Shown in pieces: positions 18,274 through 27,301 of a DNA stretch of 64,000 nt (positions within the stretch are counted from its first letter, which is position 1; each line of letters begins with the position of its first letter). Below the pieces are notes generated by a model that saw only the letters and a program-made list of their open reading frames with translations, was not told the DNA's origin and made no database searches. Source of the DNA: Adhaeribacter swui (lineage in GTDB: Bacteria > Bacteroidota > Bacteroidia > Cytophagales > Hymenobacteraceae); assembly GCF_014217805.1 (NCBI RefSeq), contig NZ_CP055156.1:3850585-3914584 (forward strand), read 5' to 3'. The translations under genes were made by a program, and so were the position numbers.

Positions 18274-19113
18274 TTATTCGTTTTCTTTTTTGCCGTCGAA
18301 AGCATCTTTTACTTTTTCGCCGGCTTTGTCGGCAGTTTTACCAACGGCTTTGGCGCCTTTTACTACGCCTTCTTTTACGTCTTTACCGGTTTCTTTGGCT
18401 GCGTGGCCCACTTTGCTGCCGGCTTCGCCCACATCCTTCACGGTGTTTTTAGCGGCGGTACCCACTTTATTACCTACTTTCTCACCGGTTTGGGCTACAT
18501 CCTGCGCTGTATTTTTGGCGGCGGTACCTACTTTGCTGCCTACTTTACTGCCGGTTTCTTTCGCATCTTCGGCGGTATTTTCGGCGGCAGTACCTACGCG
18601 GCTGGCCACGTTATTAGCGGTTGCTTTGGCATCTTTACCGGTTTCCTTGGCGGCTTGTCCGGCCTTATGGGCGCCTCGCTCTACTTTATCACCCACTTTT
18701 TCGCCGGTGGCCTGCACATCCGCAATGGTATTGTCTACCTTATCGCCCACGGTGCCACCGCTTTGGTTGGTGCCCCAGTACGAATCATAACGGGTTTTTA
18801 ACTGATCAATTTCTTGTTGGCGATTAGCATCAAAATCGTTGCGGTACTGATCTAAATGCGCGGTTTTTTCACGGTATAAGGTGCGCTGGTCTTTCCAGCT
18901 ATTGCTGGCCGTATCCATAGTGGCAATGGTGCTGGAGTCCAGGGTACTTACGTAATTTCTAAAATCAGTGTAAGCAGTTTCGCCTTCGGTAGGGGTGCTG
19001 GTAATGGTTTCGGTGGAAGTATTTTTAGTATCCGATGAACAGCTTAGCTGCGTGGCAGCCAAACCAAAGGCTAAAGCATAGCCCAGAACCGGAGTTTTAA
19101 ATAATTTTTTCAT
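18274..19113 (-). CDS. LEA-like repeat lipoprotein
   Basis: A 279-residue predicted lipoprotein with a lipobox ending at Cys25 (ATQLSC). Residues 26-120 are a mixed, mostly helical linker. From about 125 to the end the sequence is Lys/Ala/Gly/Thr/Asp/Glu-rich and periodic. The unit TGSKVGSKVGTAAKNT-AQDVAQ is followed by a near copy, TGEKVGNKVGTAAKNT-VKDVGE, giving a 22-residue period (two 11-mers), like group 3 LEA (late embryogenesis abundant) proteins and YtxH/apolipoprotein-like helices. Such sequences are disordered in water and form amphipathic helices on membranes or when dried, so a protective envelope role is an inference. The complementary strand also stays open here because of this biased composition. 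Confidence 0.75.
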   Translation of the reverse strand: MKKLFKTPVLGYALAFGLAATQLSCSSDTKNTSTETITSTPTEGETAYTDFRNYVSTLDSSTIATMDTASNSWKDQRTLYREKTAHLDQYRNDFDANRQQEIDQLKTRYDSYWGTNQSGGTVGDKVDNTIADVQATGEKVGDKVERGAHKAGQAAKETGKDAKATANNVASRVGTAAENTAEDAKETGSKVGSKVGTAAKNTAQDVAQTGEKVGNKVGTAAKNTVKDVGEAGSKVGHAAKETGKDVKEGVVKGAKAVGKTADKAGEKVKDAFDGKKENE

Positions 19114-19319
19114 AGTTTTAAGTTCTAAATTCTTCTGGTGTTTTATGCTTATTCCAGAAAATGTACAACTATAAAAACGTATTTAAACCTATATTGTTTC
19201 AAAAGTATCATTTTGGGCCGGGTTCTGGCAAAGGCTTATCCGGGAATAATTATGCTTCCGGTTCGAGGAGCTTATCTTGTATTATATTAAAATTTTTAAA
19301 ATAATTGCTTTTCCCGCTC

Positions 19320-20465
19320 ATGAATCCAATTAGTTTATCTGACGCCCAAGATACTGGTAAATTATTGCAAACAGCCTTGGAAAGCGCTTTTAACGAGGTG
19401 CTCCAGTCGGGCGATTTTATTAACGGGGCGCCGGTTAAAACTTTTGCAAAGGCTTTAGGAAATTTGGTGCGGGTACCCGAAGTTATTACTTGCGGTAATG
19501 GTACCGATGCGTTGCAAATTGCTTTAATGGCGTTGGATTTACCACCCGGCAGCGAAGTAATTCTTCCGGCATTTAATTACGTATCGGCGTTGGAAGTGGT
19601 AGTTTTATTGGGCTTCGTGCCGGTGTTAGCAGATGTGCTGCCAGATACTTTTTCTTTAGAACCCAATTCGGTAAAAGCCCGGTTTACTGCTAAAACCCGG
19701 GCTATTATAGCAGTACATTTGTTCGGGCAATGCGCCGGTTTAGGTTTTCTTAGCGAGTTTTGCCGCCAGCACCAACTGTATTTAATTGAAGATAATGCCC
19801 AGAGTCTAGGCGCTCAATGTTTAAGCTCAGAAGGAAAGTCGGCGTATGCCGGCACAGTGGGTCATATCGGAACAACTTCTTTTTTCCCTACTAAAATGCT
19901 GGGAGCCCTCGGCGATGGTGGTGCCATTTTTACCCGCGACCAGAAACTAGCTACGAGTATGCGGCAAATTACCCGGCACGGACAAAGCCAGAAATATACA
20001 TATGCGCGCGTTGGGGTTAATTCCCGGTTAGATACGTTACAAGCGGCATTTCTGCTGGTAAAATTAAATTTTTTAAATTTTTACATTTCCCAACGACAAG
20101 CAATAGCCCAGCAGTACGATCAATTGCTGCAAAATAACACCTTTATTCAAGTTCCGGCACGATCCCTAGAAAGTACGCATGTTTTTAACCAGTATGTGAT
20201 ACAAGTACCTGCCGGGTACCGGGATTCTCTGCGGCACTATTTGCACGAACAGCAAATTCCAACTGCGGTTTATTATCCCAGTCCGTTGCATACGCAACCG
20301 GCCTACCAGCATTTGGGTTATCAGACCGGGGATTTTCCGGTAGCCGAAGCTATTTGCCCGAAAGTAATTGCCTTACCCATGCATCCCGCTCTTACTTTAG
20401 ACCAGGTGCAATACATCACTTTCCATATTTTAAAATTTTTTAAAAATCAGACAAGCTTTACTTAA
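19320..20465 (+). CDS. DegT/DnrJ/EryC1/StrS sugar aminotransferase
   Basis: A 381-residue PLP-dependent aminotransferase that would aminate a keto group on a nucleotide-linked sugar. I place the start at the ATG at 19320 (MNPISLSDA). The PLP lysine is K192 in FFPTKMLGALGDGG, with GNGTDALQIAL at 59-69, LPAFNYVSALEVV at 82-94 and the LIEDNAQSLGA block (Asp158) before it. The motif set is typical of VioA/FdtB/PerA-type enzymes. It faces the pseudaminic-acid block tail to tail and overlaps the flippase stop by 4 bp. Its substrate is probably another 3- or 4-keto-6-deoxy sugar of the same surface glycan. Confidence 0.88.
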   Translation: MNPISLSDAQDTGKLLQTALESAFNEVLQSGDFINGAPVKTFAKALGNLVRVPEVITCGNGTDALQIALMALDLPPGSEVILPAFNYVSALEVVVLLGFVPVLADVLPDTFSLEPNSVKARFTAKTRAIIAVHLFGQCAGLGFLSEFCRQHQLYLIEDNAQSLGAQCLSSEGKSAYAGTVGHIGTTSFFPTKMLGALGDGGAIFTRDQKLATSMRQITRHGQSQKYTYARVGVNSRLDTLQAAFLLVKLNFLNFYISQRQAIAQQYDQLLQNNTFIQVPARSLESTHVFNQYVIQVPAGYRDSLRHYLHEQQIPTAVYYPSPLHTQPAYQHLGYQTGDFPVAEAICPKVIALPMHPALTLDQVQYITFHILKFFKNQTSFT

Positions 20466-21934
20466 ATCTTCCGGATATTGGCGAGCAATTTATCCGTCAT
20501 TTCAGGAGCCAGGTTCAGACGTATAACGCCGATGCCGTAAACCAGGGTAATTAAAACCGACCGGATGGCAATGTCTACAAACGGATGGTACATAAAAGGC
20601 AGTTGCCAACCCACCACGTAAGCCAGCAAGGCCAGCATAATAATTTGCACCGAAGTTTTATCGAAAGGCTGCATTTTATAGAAGTAATACACGCAGGCTA
20701 CCCGAATAGTATTGATAACCCCGTACACAATAAAAAACACGAAGCCTGCCCCGTTGATGCCATAATTCCGGATAAAAAACGGGTTTGCCACGATAGTGAG
20801 TAAGGCTAAGGAAATATTAAAAATAAGGTCCCAGCGGTAACGCGGCGAGGTTAATAAAATGTAGCCGTTAATACCCGAAGCTAAATCAAACAAACGGGCC
20901 GCACATACGAAAAAGATGACGTACTTTCCTGCGCTATAAGCTTTAGGTAGCAGCGCTAATAAATTATGAATGTTAGCCCAGATGCCAATAAATAACAAAC
21001 AGCCCACCACCATGTTAATGCGGGTAACTTGTTTGTAGAGCACCTGCATGGTTTTTAAATCGTTATTTTTCCAGTAATCGGCAATTTTAGGCGACGCAAT
21101 TTTATAGATGGAACTACCCGCAATTAAAATAATGCTGGCTACATTGGTAGCTGTGGTGTAAATACCGGCATCGCCGAGCCCATTATAATGCGTAATCATG
21201 ATGGAATCGATAACGGTAATAATGGTGCTGGAAATGTTTCCCAAAAAGGCATATAAGCCATATTGCAGCATTGGCCTAATGGGCTGCCCTCGCCACTGGG
21301 TAAACTTAGGCGATACATAAAATTGCTTAAGCCATACAATGTAAACCAGCAAAACCAGCGTAATACCGGCGTTTACCGCAATAAATAAAAACAAGAAAGT
21401 TTCAAAATTTATGAAGTCGTAGGCGTACAGCAGCACGCATACACTCACGCCCACCCGCAGCAGAAATTCTTTAGTAAAGGACGGAATAACCGTTTTGTAA
21501 AGCGAGGTTAAGTAGCTATTAAATAAAGTGTAGAAAAGTGTAAATAAGCTCAGCGGACCAATGTAGTAAGAATACTGCCGGAGCAACGGCGCTTCTTTGG
21601 CGTAATAATCTAGTATTTGCGGTTGAAAAAGATAGAATAACCCTATAATAATGCTAAAACCCAGGAGGGGTATTCCCAGCAAAAAAGTTAAAAAATTATG
21701 ATGCTTTAAAGCTTTATCCCGGAAAAAAGGAAAAAACTTAATGCCGGCACTCCCGAAACCCAAAGCCGACAATTGCGCCAGTACAATGGCAATGTTGGGT
21801 AACACCCGGGTTAAACCCACCTGTTCCACACTTAACATGCGCGGAAAAAGTACCATCACGTTTACGTAACCAATAAGCACCCCGGCGTAAGAAATAATGC
21901 TGTTCTGAATGCCTTGCCGTTTAATGATGCCCAT
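20462..21934 (-). CDS. Polysaccharide flippase (Wzx/MATE-like)
   Basis: A 490-residue integral membrane protein with about 12-14 helices spread along the whole length, and few conserved polar residues, as expected for the polysaccharide-export (MOP) superfamily. The N-terminal QNSIISYAGVLIGYVNVMVLFP is typical of O-antigen/teichoic flippases of the RfbX group. It is the last gene of the minus-strand run that begins with pseB, 45 bp from the deacetylase-like gene. It should flip a lipid-linked oligosaccharide, probably containing pseudaminic acid, across the inner membrane. Confidence 0.87.
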   Translation of the reverse strand: MGIIKRQGIQNSIISYAGVLIGYVNVMVLFPRMLSVEQVGLTRVLPNIAIVLAQLSALGFGSAGIKFFPFFRDKALKHHNFLTFLLGIPLLGFSIIIGLFYLFQPQILDYYAKEAPLLRQYSYYIGPLSLFTLFYTLFNSYLTSLYKTVIPSFTKEFLLRVGVSVCVLLYAYDFINFETFLFLFIAVNAGITLVLLVYIVWLKQFYVSPKFTQWRGQPIRPMLQYGLYAFLGNISSTIITVIDSIMITHYNGLGDAGIYTTATNVASIILIAGSSIYKIASPKIADYWKNNDLKTMQVLYKQVTRINMVVGCLLFIGIWANIHNLLALLPKAYSAGKYVIFFVCAARLFDLASGINGYILLTSPRYRWDLIFNISLALLTIVANPFFIRNYGINGAGFVFFIVYGVINTIRVACVYYFYKMQPFDKTSVQIIMLALLAYVVGWQLPFMYHPFVDIAIRSVLITLVYGIGVIRLNLAPEMTDKLLANIRKI

Positions 21935-21979
21935 GCGCCCTGTAAATTTTAAAAGTGTGCAAATAACGGAAATTATTAT

Positions 21980-23314
21980 TTAATCTGGCCGATGCGGCTG
22001 CAGCAAATCATAAACCCGACCGGTAGTTTTAAAGTTAGCTTGTTGCTCTTGTAAGTACGCCATAATGCTTTTAAAGGCCGCCGGACCATTGTGCCCATTA
22101 TTTTGTGAAAAATTTTCGTTGTGCCAAAGCCAGGTAAAACAACCGCCAAACTTTTTAATTTCCTGGAGCATGGGTTTAATGGCTGGTAATATCTCGTCGG
22201 TGGTAAGTTGCAGGTATTTGGGGTGGTGCAGCGTGGCGTCCATTAGGTGCAAGGGTATTTCTAAAAACGAATAGCTTTGTTGGGTCTTAAAATTAAACAG
22301 GCGAAACGGAAAGCAAGTACCGTGGCGAAATCCAAAATGCTCCGAAAAACCTAAGGTGCTGTCGTACGCCAGTTGGGCTTCATCCATTAAGGTAGGTGTC
22401 AGGAGGGGTTCAAAGCGTAAATAATGAAAACGGTTACCCCGCACTCGGGCTTTTATTTTTAACTTTTCTGGGGCTAGTTTACCTGGTTCCAGAGCGGTAA
22501 TGTGGCTGCCGTGTACCCCAATTTCAAAATTATGGCGCTGCAATAAAGTGAGCCATTTCTGGTAAAGCGCTTGGGTTACATCATAATCGGCGTTGGCAAT
22601 GCCCTGGTGTTTACGATTATTGGCCAAAAAGAAAAAGGTAGATTGTGCCCCGTATTGCTGCACGGTTTGCATAACCGCCGGTACGTTAAACCAGTTATCT
22701 TTTCCAGCCACCTTTAAGCTAAGTAAATTTAAAAAATTTAAAAATTTACCTTTCCGGAGCGCTTGCATTCCTTCCACCAGCCAAGCCGTTTGGCAATTAT
22801 CTACGTCGTGGGTCAGGCAGGTAGTAAAATCAGCATTATCCGCCAAAACAGATTTTAATGTAATTCCATAAACCTGTTCAATAGCAGTTTTTAAAATATC
22901 GAAGTAATAGTTTACCACCGGCAGGGTAATAAAATTGTATTGATGCTGCAAACTTGCCCGGTAAGGAAATCGTCCGTATTGGTCTCTTTCGGCAGAATAG
23001 TATTCCTGCCAGCCGCTCAAAAAGTAAAACGCATTCGCAATGATATCTACCTGAATAATGGCCTTACCATTAATCAAAGTTATAATTTCCTCGGTTGGCA
23101 GCGATTCAAACCAGAAGGGGATTTTTTGATTTTTCCAGGTATAATAAACCGGCGGGGCATCGGGGAAAGGAGATGTGTTTTGGAAGAAAGCAGTCTGCGC
23201 CGCTTTAATTTGAATCCGGCTGGTATTATTTAATCCATAATAAATTTCAACTGGGGCTTGGAGTTGGTATATTATGTTAAATTGATCGAGAACGTACCGG
23301 AATATAGCTTCCAT
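21980..23314 (-). CDS. Polysaccharide-deacetylase-like protein
   Basis: A 444-residue protein with an N-terminal alpha/beta part (about 1-150) and a C-terminal region that reads like a NodB/polysaccharide deacetylase barrel. That region has TCLTHDVDNCQ near residue 166 (His-Asp-x-Asp, the metal Asp motif), FFFLANN near 230, FEIGVHGSHITAL near 262-274 (the H-x-x-x-H-type motif, here HGSH) and FTWLWHNENFSQ near the C-terminus. No signal peptide is seen, so it may act in the cytoplasm on a lipid-linked or nucleotide sugar. Its start codon shares a base with the stop of the upstream gene (TAATG), showing tight coupling. Removal of an acetyl group from the glycan is an inference. Confidence 0.78.
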   Translation of the reverse strand: MEAIFRYVLDQFNIIYQLQAPVEIYYGLNNTSRIQIKAAQTAFFQNTSPFPDAPPVYYTWKNQKIPFWFESLPTEEIITLINGKAIIQVDIIANAFYFLSGWQEYYSAERDQYGRFPYRASLQHQYNFITLPVVNYYFDILKTAIEQVYGITLKSVLADNADFTTCLTHDVDNCQTAWLVEGMQALRKGKFLNFLNLLSLKVAGKDNWFNVPAVMQTVQQYGAQSTFFFLANNRKHQGIANADYDVTQALYQKWLTLLQRHNFEIGVHGSHITALEPGKLAPEKLKIKARVRGNRFHYLRFEPLLTPTLMDEAQLAYDSTLGFSEHFGFRHGTCFPFRLFNFKTQQSYSFLEIPLHLMDATLHHPKYLQLTTDEILPAIKPMLQEIKKFGGCFTWLWHNENFSQNNGHNGPAAFKSIMAYLQEQQANFKTTGRVYDLLQPHRPD

Positions 23315-24612
23315 TAATTGCGGCGGGTATTTTTATTTAAAAACGCCTGAATATGCTGGATGGCCATCTCATGGCTTCGGCCTTCGTACTCGGTACCGAT
23401 TACTGCATTGTAATAGCGGGCCCGCTCCGACACCTCGGGTTTTTGGTACTGATACTTTTTTAAAATAATAATTAATTGGTCCAGATTAGGGGCTTGTTCT
23501 ACCAGGCCGTGTTGCACGTAACCGTAATAGTCGGTAATAAAATTACTTTTTTCCAGACGATAGTAAATGCTAAGAACATTAAGCATTACAGCTTCCAGGT
23601 GAATGGAAGAATCGGCAGCAATCAAGGCATCTTGTTTCGTTAAAAACGAAAATGCCGGTTCTGCTTTAGCATCAGAAAATTGAATAGCGGGGTTTATTTT
23701 AAAAATAAAATTAAAGTTGCGTGTATCGCTGGGGTGGGGGCGAAAGGAGATAATTCTATCCGGAAATTCCTGGGTTAAGCGGGTTAATAGTTCCTGAATA
23801 GCTTGTAACTCATCAATAATATTGGCACAAACCCCAATGGCTTTAATTTGTGTGCGCTGTTTTTTATTTTTTAAAAAATCGTCGGCCTTAGGCATGCCAA
23901 TAAACTGCACTGTGCCCGCAATGGGGCCGCAGGCCTGGTATTTATTTAAACTATCCTGGCCTTCGAGCAAGCTTAAATCAAAGGCGAGCGGCGGAAAACT
24001 GGTACTTACACTGGCATGCTGAATGTAAATGGTTGGCACCCCTGCGGCTTTAGCGGCCAATAACAAAGCCCGGGGATCGGTGTTATGGTCGTTAGCAAAA
24101 ATAATAGCTTTTGGGCGATACTTTTTTAAATAATGAACCGATAACTCGTAGTAACCAGTGGCCACATAAATTAAATCGAAAAAGCGCAAAGCCCGCTTGC
24201 CTTTTAACCGGTATAATCCCCATAAAAGCGGGAAAAATTTAAAATAATAAAAAAGCTTGCGCCGGGTTGATAAACGGTTTACTTTCTGGTTATAGATGCC
24301 GATTTCTTTGTTTTGACCCGCCACAAATACAGCTCCGGGCAAATGGTTTTGCAAGAATTGCAGCGATTCATAATTATTTTTACTGACCACGTACAGCCAT
24401 ATTTTGCCGGTAAGGTTCTCCTGATTTTTTAAGGGTAAAAACAAAGGTAAAATTAACCGGCCGGCAGTGTAGCCAATCACCCGGAGGATACGGGCAAATA
24501 CATTCACCGGGCTAATAGCGTTAATAGCGTGAGCCGGCAATAACGCAAAAGTATCGGTAAATCGTAAATGCAAAATATCGGCGTAAACCGTAATTAACTT
24601 TTTGTAGCGCAT
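23314..24612 (-). CDS. GT-B-like glycosyltransferase, candidate pseudaminic acid transferase
   Basis: A 432-residue protein with two Rossmann-like halves. The N-terminal half ends near RPKAIIFANDHNTD, followed by GVPTIYIQHASVS at about 191-203. In the C-terminal half RPHPSD near 295 and ADSSIHLEAVML near 330 stand out. A His-Pro pair and a downstream Ser-Ser pair are features shared by several bacterial sialyltransferase and polysialyl/CDP-glycerol transferase families, though I cannot assign it to one. It overlaps the pseI stop by one base (TAATG) and the deacetylase start by one base. Its place directly after the sugar-acid synthase makes it the prime candidate for the enzyme that transfers pseudaminic acid from its CMP donor. 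Confidence 0.6.
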   Translation of the reverse strand: MRYKKLITVYADILHLRFTDTFALLPAHAINAISPVNVFARILRVIGYTAGRLILPLFLPLKNQENLTGKIWLYVVSKNNYESLQFLQNHLPGAVFVAGQNKEIGIYNQKVNRLSTRRKLFYYFKFFPLLWGLYRLKGKRALRFFDLIYVATGYYELSVHYLKKYRPKAIIFANDHNTDPRALLLAAKAAGVPTIYIQHASVSTSFPPLAFDLSLLEGQDSLNKYQACGPIAGTVQFIGMPKADDFLKNKKQRTQIKAIGVCANIIDELQAIQELLTRLTQEFPDRIISFRPHPSDTRNFNFIFKINPAIQFSDAKAEPAFSFLTKQDALIAADSSIHLEAVMLNVLSIYYRLEKSNFITDYYGYVQHGLVEQAPNLDQLIIILKKYQYQKPEVSERARYYNAVIGTEYEGRSHEMAIQHIQAFLNKNTRRN

Positions 24613-25652
24613 TAAAGCAATTCCCAGGTTAAGGGGGTACCCGCTTTAATGGCGGTTTTAGCCGTTTTTCCTAAAACCTGATCCAGGTATTTTGGTTCTA
24701 AACCATTATTCGGGCGGATAACCCGCAGATTTTCCTTGGTAAACGGTTCGCCGGGGGCAACATCCTGCGCCACGTAGATCGAGCGCTTAAACAAACGACT
24801 TTTATTCTCGGCTTTTTGCACCCCGTATTGAATAGCGCCTAAAGCTAAAAATGCCCGTTCCGATTCTTCCACTAAAAGCTTTAACTCGTGCGGTTCTAAA
24901 GAAAAAGTGGAATCTACGCCGCCATCGGCCCGCCGCAAGGTAAAATGTTTTTCGATTACGCTGGCGCCTAAAGCCACTGCTGCCACCGAAGCGCCTACAC
25001 CCATTGTGTGATCTGATAAACCAACCGGTACATCAAACAACTGCGCTAAATGAGGAATGGTACGGAGGTTCGTGTTTTCGGGGGTAGCGGGGTAGGTGCT
25101 GGTGCATTTAAGCAAAACAATATCCTGGCAACCGTGCGCCCGTAACGTTCTTACGGCTTCGTCTACTTCGGCTACGGTAGCTACCCCCGTAGATACAATT
25201 ACGGGTTTGCCGGTGGCAGCTACTTTTTTAAGCAAAGGCAGATCTGTATTTTCGAACGAGGCAATTTTATAAGCAGGCACTTCCAGTTTTTCTAAAAAAT
25301 CAACGGCGGTTTCGTCGAAGGGCGAGCTAAAAGCCAGCATCCCTTTTTCGTGGGCCCGGTCGAAAATTGCCTGGTGCCAGTCCCAGGGCGTGTAGGCTTC
25401 CTGGTACAAATCATACAGTTCCCGGTTTTTCCAAAGTGAGTTAGGGTCCGAGATGGTCAGGGCGCCCACCATGGTCATGGTGTCGGGGGTATAGGTTTGC
25501 AGTTTAATAGCGTGCGCCCCCGCTTCGGCGGCAGCATCCACAATGGCCAAGGCCCGGTCTAGGGACTGGTTGTGGTTACCCGACATTTCGGCAATAATAA
25601 AGGGCTTTTGACCTGGGCCTACCAGTATATTACCAATTTGTATTGTTCTCAT
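24612..25652 (-). CDS. pseI: Pseudaminic acid synthase
   Basis: PseI condenses 2,4-diacetamido-2,4,6-trideoxy-L-altrose with phosphoenolpyruvate to make pseudaminic acid. The 346-residue protein has a NeuB-type barrel (about 1-270) with FIIAEMSGNHNQSLDRAL at 19-36, the PseI-type variant of the NeuB N-terminus, then HAIKLQTYTPDT, LAFSSPFDETAVDFL, VSTGVAT and LSDHTMGVG. A C-terminal SAF/antifreeze-like domain (about 285-346) follows, starting near RSIYVAQDVAPGEPFTKEN. The length and the AEMSGNHN signature favour PseI over sialic acid or legionaminic acid synthases. It lies 22 bp after the fused pseG-pseH gene and overlaps the next gene. Confidence 0.92.
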   Translation of the reverse strand: MRTIQIGNILVGPGQKPFIIAEMSGNHNQSLDRALAIVDAAAEAGAHAIKLQTYTPDTMTMVGALTISDPNSLWKNRELYDLYQEAYTPWDWHQAIFDRAHEKGMLAFSSPFDETAVDFLEKLEVPAYKIASFENTDLPLLKKVAATGKPVIVSTGVATVAEVDEAVRTLRAHGCQDIVLLKCTSTYPATPENTNLRTIPHLAQLFDVPVGLSDHTMGVGASVAAVALGASVIEKHFTLRRADGGVDSTFSLEPHELKLLVEESERAFLALGAIQYGVQKAENKSRLFKRSIYVAQDVAPGEPFTKENLRVIRPNNGLEPKYLDQVLGKTAKTAIKAGTPLTWELL

Positions 25653-25674
25653 GTAAGTTGAATAGCCCCAAAAA

Positions 25675-27144
25675 TTAATGGGAAATCGTAAATTTTAAAA
25701 TATTCGGGTAATCTTTATCCGGATTAGACTCTACTGAAAAACCGGCTTTAGTAAAAGCTTTAATGGAAGCGTTGTTTTCGGGTTGCACTAAACCACTAAC
25801 CGTAGTGATTTGGGGGGCTGCTTTTTTTAAATTTTTAAGGCCCGCCTGCAACATTAAAGTTCCTAATCCTTTCCCGCGAAAATTCTGATCAATTAAATAG
25901 CTGATAACGGCTTCGTTTTTATTGTTTATGTTTACATCAAACCGGATCATACCAACCGGCTCCCGATAAATTTCGGCAATAAAGATAAAACAATTTTTGT
26001 CGGTCAGCTTGTACTGAAACCAGGTTGTGTGGGTATTTAAAGGAATGGGGTCGGGGTGTAGGGAAAACCGCCGCACAACGGGGTCGTTAATCCATTGAAA
26101 TAACAGTTGCACATCGCTGGCTTGCGCGCGCCGGAGCTGCAGCAATTCCGGATAAAAAAGCTGGTCAATTACCTGGCGCAACCGCAACGGGCTTTGCCCA
26201 TCAAATTGCTGGTGTTGTTGGAGTGCTTGCTCGGTAAAAAAGGCGGTGTTCGTTAATACTTCCGGTAAAAAGTTGTTTAACTGCGTGTACGGTAAAGCTA
26301 AATGCTGCTGTAAGAGAAACCTTTCTAAATTTTTTTGATTTTCGGCCGTCCGGATTAAAAATAAAGGGCCACCTACGCTGCACCATTCGTACGCTACCGT
26401 GCTGGGCGGCAAAATAGCAAAAGTGCATTGTTGCATTAATTGGCACATTTCAACGGCGCTTAATCCTTGGTGCAGGTTTAGTTGGTTGGTATGGGCAGTA
26501 CTATTTTTTAGAGTGGTTAAATAGCTATAAGCGCTACCCAGTACTACCTCTATTTTAAAATTTTCCGGCCGCTGCAGCAATGCCGTTATAACTTGAAGCG
26601 TAAAGTTTTCCGGATCGGCCCCGCCCATATTAATAAATACCCGCGGGGAATCTGGTCGGGAGCGAACTTGTTGGGCTGCTTTTAAAAATGGCTGTCGGAG
26701 CAGGGCAAACGCAGGACCAGTGTAAACTTTCGTATAAGCTTCTTTCGCGTAATTTTCGGGAGTAATACCGCCCGCCGGATTAATAATTACATCGACCAAA
26801 AAGTGCGTAGTGTGCAGGTCGTCGATGCAAATAATTTTAAAAAATGGCCGAAGCGCGCTTTGGTAACCGGTTAAAAATTGGTAGCCATCCAGAATTACTG
26901 CGGCAAACTGCCCCGCATAAGATTGCGCCAGATATTCGGCCTCGGAAATATAATTGGTAGTAGCGGGTAGCTTAATTAGAACGCACCCACTTTTTTGAAT
27001 TTGTTCCGCAATAGCTTCCGAAGGAGCCTGAATGGCGAAGGAACAATGGTAGTAGGGTTGCAGCATTTCGGCCAGGGCCAAAGACCGCACGAAGTGCCCT
27101 AATCCAATGGTGCTGTTGCCATCGGTTCTAAAAAGTAAATTCAT
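25675..27144 (-). CDS. pseG: PseG-PseH fusion: nucleotide-sugar hydrolase plus N-acetyltransferase
   Basis: A two-domain, 489-residue enzyme (ATG at 27144; the longer frame adds 12 unlikely residues). Residues 1 to about 325 match PseG, the hydrolase that removes UDP from UDP-2,4-diacetamido-2,4,6-trideoxy-L-altrose: RTDGNSTIGLGHFVRS with His17 of the catalytic GxGHxxR motif, FINMGGADPENFT, and a GT-B-like second half. From about 332, LRRAQASDVQLLFQWIND starts a GNAT acetyltransferase with the acetyl-CoA loop NFRGKGLGTLML and a final PENNASIKAFTKAGF. That is the expected signature of PseH, the N4-acetyltransferase acting one step earlier. Two consecutive steps are therefore joined in one polypeptide. 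Confidence 0.88.
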   Translation of the reverse strand: MNLLFRTDGNSTIGLGHFVRSLALAEMLQPYYHCSFAIQAPSEAIAEQIQKSGCVLIKLPATTNYISEAEYLAQSYAGQFAAVILDGYQFLTGYQSALRPFFKIICIDDLHTTHFLVDVIINPAGGITPENYAKEAYTKVYTGPAFALLRQPFLKAAQQVRSRPDSPRVFINMGGADPENFTLQVITALLQRPENFKIEVVLGSAYSYLTTLKNSTAHTNQLNLHQGLSAVEMCQLMQQCTFAILPPSTVAYEWCSVGGPLFLIRTAENQKNLERFLLQQHLALPYTQLNNFLPEVLTNTAFFTEQALQQHQQFDGQSPLRLRQVIDQLFYPELLQLRRAQASDVQLLFQWINDPVVRRFSLHPDPIPLNTHTTWFQYKLTDKNCFIFIAEIYREPVGMIRFDVNINNKNEAVISYLIDQNFRGKGLGTLMLQAGLKNLKKAAPQITTVSGLVQPENNASIKAFTKAGFSVESNPDKDYPNILKFTISH

Positions 27145-27301
27145 TTTATCTGTTTCCGGATTTGCTGCTCCCCTAAGCAAGCCGCGCGGGGCAAATCATT
27201 TTCTGAATAAAACGACGGCTTCCTAAATTTCTTCCGTTATGGTTGAAAAACTTTTGTAAAATTTTAAATCAAGTTATACTCAAAAGTAATCCAGTGATTT
27301 T

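Noticed and set aside
18290-18790. A 166-residue open frame antisense to the LEA-like lipoprotein
   Set aside because: It is a mirror of the repeated, biased composition of the lipoprotein gene, with low-complexity residues and no start context.
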